Origin: Desulfovibrio sp.
GTDB taxonomy: Bacteria > Desulfobacterota > Desulfovibrionia > Desulfovibrionales > Desulfovibrionaceae
Assembly (NCBI GenBank): GCA_022837365.1
Contig: JALHHV010000084.1
Location: forward strand, 1 to 14,847
Reading direction: 5' to 3'
Length of the DNA stretch: 14,847 bases
Made by a program: the position numbers and the translations under genes. Of the stretch, positions 7,952-14,046 are shown piece after piece. Positions within the stretch are counted from its first letter, which is position 1, and every line of letters starts with the position of its first letter. The notes beneath the pieces were generated by a model. The model had not been told where the DNA came from, searched no databases, and saw only the letters and a program-made list of their open reading frames with translations.

Positions 7952-9370
7952 GTGCAGACGAAAGACCACAAGGTGCTGGTGGCGAACAGAGGGGAAATCG
8001 CCATTCGCATCGTTCAGGCCTGCCGCAAGCTGGGCCTGGCTTTCACGTGCGTGTACACGGCGGAGGACGCCGCGTCGGGCCATGTGCGCATCGCCCGCGA
8101 ACTGGGTGGCGACAAGAGCCTTTGCCGCGTCTCTTCCTATCATGACGCCAACGAACTGATGGCCGTCGCCGACGATGCGGGCGCCACCGCCGTGCATCCG
8201 GGCTACGGCTTTTTCGCCGAAGACTACCGCTTCGCCCGCCGCGTCTCCCAGCGCGACAGAAAGCTCATCTTCATCGGCCCCTCGTGGCGGGTGATCCGCG
8301 AACTGGGCGACAAGATCAACACCAAGCGCCTTGCGCGCAGCCTGGGCGTGCCCACCGTGCCCGGTTCCGACCGGCCCATCTACGACGAGATGGAAGCGGA
8401 AAAGGTGGCCCAGAGCCTGTTCGAGTTCCAGGAACAGCAGGGCATCCGCAAGCCGCTGGTGCTGGTCAAGGCGTCGGCGGGCGGCGGCGGCATGGGCATC
8501 GAAGAGGTGTACGACATCGACCTCTTCCGCTCCGTGTACCGGCGCATCCGCAATTACGCCCTGCGCCAGTTCAAGGACGAGGGCGTGCTCATCGAGCAGC
8601 GCATCCGCGACTTCAACCACCTGGAAGTGCAGGTGGTGTCCGACCGCAGCGGGCGCAACCCCGTGCATTTCGGCACCCGCAACTGCTCCATCCAGTCCAC
8701 GGGCCTTCAGAAGCGCGTCGAAATCGCCCCCGGCTTCGACCCTTCGTCCATCGAATACGGCTTCGACGCCGCCCAGGTGCTGCGCGACATCACCAACCAC
8801 TCGCTGGCCATGGCCCGCAAGGTGGGCTACGACAACGTGGGCACCTGGGAATGGATCGTCACCCGCGACGGCCGCCCCTTCCTGATGGAAGTGAACACCC
8901 GCATCCAGGTGGAGAACGGCGTGTCGGCCACCATCGCCCGCGTGCGCGGGCAGAAGGGCGTGGACCTCATCGCCGAGCAGATCCGCATCGGCCTTGGCGA
9001 ACCGCTGGGCTACGGGCAGGAGGACATCACCTTCGAGGGCGTGGGCGTGGAATACCGCCTCATCGCCGAAGACCCGGACAACCGCTTCACCCCGTGGGTG
9101 GGCCGCGTGGACGGCTTCGGCTGGCCCGAGCGCCCCTGGCTGGCCATGCACACCCACGTGCCCAGCGACGACCCCTACGACATCCCCACCGAGTTCGACC
9201 CCAACCTGGCCCTGGCCATCATCTGGGGCAAGGACCTTGCGGAAGCCAGGGAACGCGGCGTGGAATTCCTCGACACGCTGGTGCTGGAAGGCGCCAACAA
9301 CGCGGGCGAGCCGTTGCGCTCCAACGTCCGGTTCCTGCGGGACAATACCGGGCGCATCCTCAAGTTCTAG
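7952..9370 (+). CDS. Divergent biotin carboxylase (acyl-CoA carboxylase BC subunit)
   Basis: A 472-residue ATP-grasp enzyme that should carboxylate carrier-bound biotin using ATP and bicarbonate. It shows KVLVANRGEIAIRIVQACRK at the N-terminus, HPGYGFFAED, GPSWRVIRELGDK and the glycine-rich ATP loop KASAGGGGMG (Lys173). Lys254 (LQK) and MEVNTRIQVEN (Glu313, Asn315, Arg317, Gln319, Glu321) match the catalytic and biotin-binding residues of E. coli AccC. Several hallmarks differ: VEN for VEH, TRNCSIQSTGLQK for ERDCSIQRRHQK and an extended VRGQKGVD segment. It has no biotinyl domain; that lies in the gene at 11820. GTG 7952 is preferred because AGGGA (7942-7946) lies 5 bases upstream; TTG 7949 is too close. 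The subfamily is distinct from standard AccC but clearly biotin-dependent. Confidence 0.88.
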   Translation: MQTKDHKVLVANRGEIAIRIVQACRKLGLAFTCVYTAEDAASGHVRIARELGGDKSLCRVSSYHDANELMAVADDAGATAVHPGYGFFAEDYRFARRVSQRDRKLIFIGPSWRVIRELGDKINTKRLARSLGVPTVPGSDRPIYDEMEAEKVAQSLFEFQEQQGIRKPLVLVKASAGGGGMGIEEVYDIDLFRSVYRRIRNYALRQFKDEGVLIEQRIRDFNHLEVQVVSDRSGRNPVHFGTRNCSIQSTGLQKRVEIAPGFDPSSIEYGFDAAQVLRDITNHSLAMARKVGYDNVGTWEWIVTRDGRPFLMEVNTRIQVENGVSATIARVRGQKGVDLIAEQIRIGLGEPLGYGQEDITFEGVGVEYRLIAEDPDNRFTPWVGRVDGFGWPERPWLAMHTHVPSDDPYDIPTEFDPNLALAIIWGKDLAEARERGVEFLDTLVLEGANNAGEPLRSNVRFLRDNTGRILKF

Positions 9371-9449
9371 ACGCGCCCGGCCGGTTTCCGGCTCCGTCGT
9401 CCCGGCCCCCTTGCGGGCGGCGCGACGCGTCCCGGCCCCGGCCTTTGCC

Positions 9450-9472
9450 GTCCGCCGCGCACCCGGGCGGAC
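9450..9472. repeat. Hairpin in the 195-base gap between the carboxylase genes
   Basis: GTCCGCC (9450-9456) and GGCGGAC (9466-9472) form a perfect 7 bp stem with a 9-base loop. Partial outer pairing (TGCC with GGCA) extends it. No T run follows. It may be an RNA-processing or stability element between biotin carboxylase and carboxyltransferase. Confidence 0.35.
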
Positions 9473-9565
9473 ACGCGGCAGCCTTCGCCCGCCACGGCAC
9501 CGGCGCGCGAACGCCCTCCGCCAAGCATGCTACCCGAACCCGCCGGAACTGCGGGGAAGCGACAT

Positions 9566-11789
9566 ATGGATACCGAAAAGAGAACGCAGCACCTTGCCGA
9601 ACGTCTGGGATACATCCGCGACGTGTTCGGCGGAAAGCACAACGAGAACATCGCGCTCCTCGAATCCAAGTTGCAGGAATTCAACCTGCGCCTGTCCGAG
9701 GGCTCCATCAGCGACGAAAACGCCGCGCTGACCACCCTGGAAGACCTGTTCGACTTCGTGGAGCGCAAGCTGGAAGCCGAACTGACGCCCATGGACAAGG
9801 TGCGCATCGTGCGGCACCCGCAGCGCATCTGCCTGCGCGACATCCTGGAAAACGTCTACGACAACTTCACCGAAATCGGCGGCAAGGACGAGCACTCCAT
9901 CGACCCCTCCATGCTCATCGCCCGCGCCTACATCACCCGGCGCAGCGGCAAGAAGACCATCAACCAGCCGGTTCTGGTCATCGGGCAGGAAAAGGGCCAC
10001 GGAGAGGAATTCCGCAACGGCGGCTCGGTGAAGCCGTGGGGCAACGCCAAGGCCCTTCAGTACATGAAGGTCGCGGAAACCGAAGGCATCCCCATCCATA
10101 CCTATGTCTTCACGCCCGGCTCCTACCCCGTGGAGGACTACCCCGGCGCGGCCCAGCAGATCGCCCGCAACCTGTACGAAATGGCGGGCCTGCGCGTGCC
10201 GGTCATCGCCGTGTTTTCCGAAGGGGGCTCCGGCGGGGCCGAGGCCATCGGCCTGGCCGACCGGCGGCTGATGCTTTCGCACGGGTACTACTCGGTCATC
10301 TCGCCCGAAGGCGGGGCGGCCATCGAAGGCCGCCTGCGCCAAGGGCAGCGCGCCGCGCCCGAACTGATCGAAAAGTGCGCCCAGCAACTGCGCATCACGG
10401 CGGAAGACAACCTGCGCATGGGCTACATCGACCACGTGGTGACGGAACCGCCCCTCGGCGCGCGCCCGTACCACTACGACTTCTTCCGGGGCCTGCGCCA
10501 GGAGATCATCCGCGCCACGGACGAGGTGATCCTGGGCGTGAAGGGCTTCGCCCCGTTCCGGGCCATGGTGCTGCGCCGCCGCCGCGGCAAGGCCGAGACC
10601 ATGGACCTCGACAACATGTACGTGCGCTGGAGCCTGTCCGCGTCCGCCAAGGACCGGCTGGTGGGCCGACGCCACCGCAAGTTCAACCGCCTGGCCCGCA
10701 ACGCCGCGCGCGACAGGCGTCCCGTGCTGCGCAAGCTGTCCAACATGGGCTGGGACGCCTGGTGGGACATCTACTCCTACTTCAAGTACGACCTGCTGCG
10801 TAAGCACCAGCAGAAGATCGCCTACCTCGTGGAAGAGGTGGAGGCCGAAGCCCAGGTGCTTATGGAGAAGGTGGCCGCCCCGTGGCGCAAGATAACCTGC
10901 GCCCTGCCCGGCGGCTCGTGCCAGAGCAGCGAGGAGACCGAGCGCGAACTGACCACCCTGTCCGACTGGGACGAGGAGGGCCAGCGCAACGGCAACTGGA
11001 GCTACGTGAGCCCGCGCGCCAAGGAAGACCGCGCCATCACCTGCCCCAACGCCGCCACCCACGGTTGTCTCGACCTGTGGGCTCCCGACCTGTTCGGCGA
11101 ATTCGCCGGGGTGTGCACCTACTGCGGTCACCACTTTCCCATGGAATACCAGTGGTATCTGCACAACGTGTTCGACGAGGGCTCCATCTTCGAGTTCAAC
11201 GCAGAGATCGAGGCGGGCAATCCTCTTGGTTTTGAAGGCTTCGACGTCAAGCTGGAGCAGGCCAAGAAGCAGACCGGCCTCAAAAGCGGCTGCGTCACCT
11301 TCGAGGCGCGCATCGACAACGTGAAGCTGGTGGTGGCCATGCTGGTGGCCCCGTTCCGGGGCGGCTCCGTGGGCGCGGCCGAGGCGCTACCCCTTCCTGG
11401 CCTACGTGCACGGCACCGCCGGCATCCGCATCCAGGAAGGCACCAACGGCGTCATCCAGATGCCCCGCTGCACCATGGCCGTGCGCCGCTACATCGAGGC
11501 CGGGGGCCTGTACCTGGTGCTGTACGACACCAATTCGTACGCCGGGCCGCTGGCCAGCTTCCTCGGCTGCTCGCCCTACCAGTTCTCCATCCGTTCGGCC
11601 AACATCGGCTTCGCCGGGCCGGGCGTCATCAAGGAGACCACGGGCGTGGACATCCCGCCGGACTACCACCGGGCCTATCGCGCCCTGTCGCGCGGGCACA
11701 TCCAAGGCATCTGGGACCGCCGCGACGCGCGCGTCAACCTGAAGCAGGCCCTTCTGACCATGGGCGGCCGCAACCTCTACTACCGGTAG
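9566..11789 (+). CDS. Acetyl-CoA carboxylase carboxyltransferase, AccA-AccD fusion, frameshifted
   Basis: Moves the carboxyl group from carboxybiotin to an acyl-CoA, probably acetyl-CoA to malonyl-CoA. Residues about 75-325 are AccA-like: AYITRRSGKKTINQPVLVIG, KALQYMKVAE, TPGSYPVEDYPG, SEGGSGGAEA (218-227) and YSVISPEGGAAI. A basic and then acidic linker (about 330-490) follows. The AccD-like half begins with a zinc ribbon of Cys493, Cys501, Cys517 and Cys520 (CxxC), then VTFEARIDNVKLVVAMLV and RGGSVGAAE (to residue 606). From about 11388 another frame continues with YPFLAYVHGTAGIRIQEG and FAGPGVIKETTGVDIP, ending at 11789. About 15-16 residues expected between them are missing, as if about 47 bases were lost. 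Repaired length would be about 755 residues. ATG 9566 has GGGGAAG 6 bases upstream. The alpha-then-beta order is unusual. Confidence 0.88.
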
Positions 11790-11819
11790 CCCGCGCCACG
11801 GCAAGGAACAGGTGAGACT

Positions 11820-12470
11820 GTGTTCGACATCACGCAATTGCTGGATGAGATAAAGGCGTCTCCCTACGAGGAGATCGTCGTCACCGCGCCGCACACCGGC
11901 GTGGTCACGTTCGCCGACGTGCGCGAAGGCGCCCGGGTCATCGGGCCTTCCGGCACGTGGAAGGAAAAGAAGGGCACGCTGCTCGCCACCATCGAGCGCG
12001 AGCGCAACCAGAAGCCCATCCACGCCGTGGAAAAGGGCGAGGTCAAGGAAGTGCTGCGCCATCTGGAAGGAACCTTCGTCGAGGCGGGCACCCCCCTCGT
12101 GCGGCTGCGCCACTTCCTGTCACGTGACGAGGTGTTGGCCATCATCCTGAAAAAGGCCCTGCACCTCTTCGTCGCGCCGGAACGCGCCAAGTACTACTTC
12201 GCGCCCGACGTGGACAAGAAGGTCAAGGCTTCCGGCCCGCGCTCCGTTTCGCTGCACGAGGGCATGGACCTGTTCATCATGTCGCGCATGAAGCGCGAGG
12301 CCGGGCTGGCCTATTCCGGCCCCAGCGGCGTCATCTACGCCGTGTACTTCCAGCACAACGAGAACGTGGATGCGGGCCAACCCCTCATCGGCGTGTGCCC
12401 GCCGGACCAGCTGTCCCTCATCGAGGACGTGGTGGCCCGCGTGCAGACCGAGTGGGAAGAACGGGAGTAA
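11820..12470 (+). CDS. Biotin carboxyl carrier (biotin attachment) protein with two biotinyl-type domains
   Basis: A predicted 216-residue carrier that should shuttle carboxybiotin between the two enzymes encoded upstream. Residues about 18-97 form a biotinyl/lipoyl-like fold (VVTAPHTGVVTFADVREGA, then KPIHAVEKGEVKEVL and EAGTPLVRL), but at the modified-lysine position it has Arg62 (RERN). Residues about 127-200 form a second fold in which GMDLFIMSRMKREAGLAY aligns with the AMKM biotinylation loop, so Lys158 is the likely biotin site. GVIYAVYFQHNENVDAGQPL completes it. The start GTG 11820 lies 31 bases after the carboxyltransferase stop, with AGGTGA 4 bases and AAGGA 12 bases upstream. Its place directly after the transferase supports the role. 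It is longer than E. coli AccB (about 156 residues). Confidence 0.85.
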   Translation: MFDITQLLDEIKASPYEEIVVTAPHTGVVTFADVREGARVIGPSGTWKEKKGTLLATIERERNQKPIHAVEKGEVKEVLRHLEGTFVEAGTPLVRLRHFLSRDEVLAIILKKALHLFVAPERAKYYFAPDVDKKVKASGPRSVSLHEGMDLFIMSRMKREAGLAYSGPSGVIYAVYFQHNENVDAGQPLIGVCPPDQLSLIEDVVARVQTEWEERE

Positions 12471-12473
12471 GCC

Positions 12474-12848
12474 ATGGGCAAGGTGTTGCAGGTGCGCGTG
12501 TGGGCATCCACCTACCGCAACGAGGACGTGGAAAAGGCCTGGCCGCTGCTTGTGGCCCTTGTCTGGCCCGAACCCTTCGTGCGGCCCGTGGCCGGGGATA
12601 TTCTGGGACCCGCCGACCGGCGCGGCGTTCTGGAACTGGTGCAGGCCCTTGACGACGGGCTGCGCTTCGCCGGGTGGGACGCCCCCGTGCGCGACGCCCT
12701 GGCCGACCGCGTGCCCGCCATCGTGGCCCTGCGCGACAAGTTGGACGCCGCCCTCGCCGAATGGGACGCCCGCGCCGCCAACCGCATCACCGACGAGCTT
12801 GAAGAAGCCCTCGATCAGGCCGAAAAGGCGCTGGCGAAGGCGCAGTAA
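12474..12848 (+). CDS. Small protein of unknown function, last gene of the carboxylase operon
   Basis: I do not recognise the family. The 124-residue product starts 3 bases after the carrier-protein stop, with CGGGAG 6 bases before ATG 12474, so it is translationally linked to it. The first half (VLQVRVWASTYRNEDVEKAW, then LVWPEPFVRPVAGDILG) is mixed and Trp-rich. The second half (LRDKLDAALAEWDARAANRI, then DELEEALDQAEKALAKAQ) looks like a charged helical or coiled-coil tail. There is no signal peptide, membrane segment or metal motif. Its position suggests an accessory or assembly subunit of the carboxylase; this is inference from context only. Confidence 0.75.
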   Translation: MGKVLQVRVWASTYRNEDVEKAWPLLVALVWPEPFVRPVAGDILGPADRRGVLELVQALDDGLRFAGWDAPVRDALADRVPAIVALRDKLDAALAEWDARAANRITDELEEALDQAEKALAKAQ

Positions 12849-12886
12849 GAAAAGAGCAACAGCCTGAAAGAACAGAAGAGATAACG

Positions 12887-12929
12887 GGGGGAAGGGGAGG
12901 ACACTTTGAAAAGTGCCTCCCCTTCCCCC
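12887..12929 (+). terminator. Long hairpin after the carboxylase operon
   Basis: A 19 bp stem with one bulged A (12901) joins 12887-12906 to 12911-12929 around a TGAA loop. The lower 14 pairs are purine on one side and pyrimidine on the other. It begins 38 bases after the last stop codon, as a terminator would. It lacks an adjacent T tract; the first T run (TTTTT, 12954-12958) is about 25 bases downstream, so intrinsic termination is plausible but not textbook. Confidence 0.6.
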
Positions 12930-12946
12930 TGACCCCCTTCCCCTCC
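12916..12946. repeat. Perfect 14-base homopyrimidine mirror repeat
   Basis: CCTCCCCTTCCCCC (12916-12929), TGA, then CCCCCTTCCCCTCC (12933-12946): the second arm is the exact reverse, not the reverse complement, of the first. Such mirror repeats are the classic substrate for H-DNA. The first arm also pairs with the purine arm 12887-12900 of the adjoining hairpin. Confidence 0.9.
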
Positions 12947-13058
12947 CACAAACTTTTTCATTGTGGAGTGGGAGCCATGAGCAGAGCGGGGCGAAGAAAC
13001 GCCGGGCCGGGGCAGGGCATCGCCACGTTTCGCTGTCCGCCCCCGTCGAGCGCCGAGG

Positions 13059-13087
13059 TTGCGACAAAACGCATCCCACGGTATCAC
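13059..13087 (+). promoter_or_regulatory. Candidate sigma-70-type promoter for ssb
   Basis: TTGCGA (13059-13064) and TATCAC (13082-13087) are spaced by 17 bases, each matching its consensus at about 4 of 6 positions. The palindrome AGGGCATGCCCT at 13099-13110 would fall at or just after the transcript start and could be an operator. This is pattern-based only. Confidence 0.3.
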
Positions 13088-13154
13088 CCCACAGGGGCAG
13101 GGCATGCCCTCCCTCCTGCCACAGCCAACGCCAGCCCATCGCAAGGAAACAGAT

Positions 13155-13697
13155 ATGCTCAACAAGGTCATGCTCATAGGACGTCTCGGCCGCGACCCCG
13201 AACTGCGCTACGCCCAGAACGGCACCCCCATCGCCAACCTGCGCATCGCCACCGACGAATCGTACACCGACCGCGACGGCAACAAGGTCGACCGGGTGGA
13301 ATGGCACACCGTGGTGGTCTTCCAGCGCGCGGCGGAAAACTGCGCCAACTACCTGGGCAAGGGCAGCCTGGTCTTCGTCGAGGGCAGCCTGCAAACCCGC
13401 AAGTGGCAGGACCAGAACGGCCAGGACCGCTATTCCACCGAAATCAAGGCCCAGCGCGTCCAGTTCCTCGACCGGCGCGGCGAGGGCGCGGGCGCTCAGC
13501 CCGCCGAAGGCGGCGGCGCTCCCCGCCGGTCCTATCAGCAGCCCTCCGGTCAGGGGGGTCAGGGCGGCGGTCAGGGTGGTCAGGGCGGCCAGCGCCGCAA
13601 TCAGGCCCCGCAGGGCGACCCCTACGGCGGTGCGGACGAGGACCTCGGCCCGGCCTTCCCCTCCGAAGCCAGCGGTATGGACGACGTGCCGTTCTAG
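13155..13697 (+). CDS. ssb: Single-stranded DNA-binding protein SSB
   Basis: A 180-residue protein that coats single-stranded DNA in replication, repair and recombination, acting as a homotetramer in the nucleoid. The OB fold covers residues 1 to about 110, with MLNKVMLIGRLGRDPELRYA, VEWHTVVVFQRAAENCANYL and GSLVFVEGSLQTRKWQDQNG. A Gly/Gln-rich disordered linker with GGQGG repeats follows, and the chain ends in the MDDVPF tip that recruits partner proteins. ATG 13155 is fixed by AAGGA at 13143-13147 with 7 bases of spacing and by the family's MLNKV start; a longer in-frame start at 13059 adds residues unlike any SSB. Length is typical. Confidence 0.97.
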   Translation: MLNKVMLIGRLGRDPELRYAQNGTPIANLRIATDESYTDRDGNKVDRVEWHTVVVFQRAAENCANYLGKGSLVFVEGSLQTRKWQDQNGQDRYSTEIKAQRVQFLDRRGEGAGAQPAEGGGAPRRSYQQPSGQGGQGGGQGGQGGQRRNQAPQGDPYGGADEDLGPAFPSEASGMDDVPF

Positions 13698-13727
13698 GGA
13701 CACCGCCCCATTCCAGCTTGTTCGTTC

Positions 13728-13749
13728 GGGGCCGCCGCAGGGCGGCCCC
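13728..13749 (+). terminator. First hairpin after ssb
   Basis: GGGGCCGCC (13728-13736) and GGCGGCCCC (13741-13749) form a perfect 9 bp stem with a GCAG loop. Only TT follows, so it may work with the stronger hairpin just downstream. Confidence 0.55.
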
Positions 13750-13760
13750 TTCGCATTCCC

Positions 13761-13795
13761 AGCCCCGGCGGCCCGCGCGGTCGCCGGGGCTTTTT
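13761..13795 (+). terminator. Rho-independent terminator of ssb
   Basis: AGCCCCGGCG (13761-13770) and CGCCGGGGCT (13782-13791) form a perfect 10 bp stem around an 11-base loop and run straight into TTTTT (13791-13795). It lies 64 bases after the ssb stop. Confidence 0.9.
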
Positions 13796-14046
13796 CGCCA
13801 GATGCGGTGCAACCTGCCGATATAGCGGGAGGGATTTTTTGAGGCCAAAAAATACTGTGCGCCATATCAATTTTTGGTTGCCATGACGCCGAAATGTGAC
13901 ATATGTACAGTCTGTGAACAAAAGTGCCGGCAGGCCGCGCGCCATGACGAAAGCCGGTGGTCCACACCGCTTCCGGGCACGGAACAGGGAACGCGCGCAT
14001 GGTCTGCGGGGCTTGCTTTCGCCGCCGTGCGCGGCAGGAGACGCAG
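13796..14046 (+). other. AT-richer regulatory region upstream of the SorC regulator
   Basis: Composition drops to AT-rich between about 13818 and 13925, in contrast with the rest of the window, and then returns to GC-rich. It holds a 50 bp imperfect palindrome, a candidate promoter (TTGCCA 13878-13883, 18 bases, TATGTA 13902-13907) and the palindrome ACATATGT (13899-13906). I see no gene in it. The arrangement suits an autoregulated promoter. Confidence 0.5.
13819..13868. repeat. 50 bp two-tier imperfect palindrome
   Basis: The inner arms ATTTTTTG (13834-13841) and CAAAAAAT (13846-13853) match perfectly around AGGC. The outer arms GATATAGCG (13819-13827) and CGCCATATC (13860-13868) match at 8 of 9 positions. 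A 6 by 6 unpaired interval separates them, and both share one centre. It could be an operator for the downstream regulator or an RNA hairpin. Confidence 0.75.

Larger units (their letters stand above)
12849..13154 (+). other. Intergenic region before ssb
   Basis: This 306-base gap holds the long hairpin and mirror repeat, a small CCACAA/TTGTGG inverted repeat (12946-12966), a candidate ssb promoter (13059-13087) and a 12-base palindrome AGGGCATGCCCT (13099-13110). I see no gene in it: possible starts near 12977 lead into nothing recognisable. Confidence 0.6.

Noticed and set aside
7193..9157. A 654-residue open frame on the minus strand.
   Set aside because: It is antisense to the end of motB, the PilZ gene and biotin carboxylase, with no protein motif or ribosome site.
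8284..10803. An 839-residue open frame on the plus strand across biotin carboxylase and the carboxyltransferase.
   Set aside because: It runs in another frame through two recognised genes and the gap between them; its Arg, Pro and His-rich composition is typical of GC-rich shadow frames.
13059..13154. A 32-residue N-terminal extension of SSB from an upstream in-frame ATG.
   Set aside because: SSB proteins begin at MLNKV; ATG 13155 has a good ribosome site, and the upstream stretch overlaps the promoter candidate and a palindrome.
13548..13595. GGTCAGGG-type repeats as a DNA element.
   Set aside because: They encode the Gly/Gln linker of SSB in frame and are explained by the protein.
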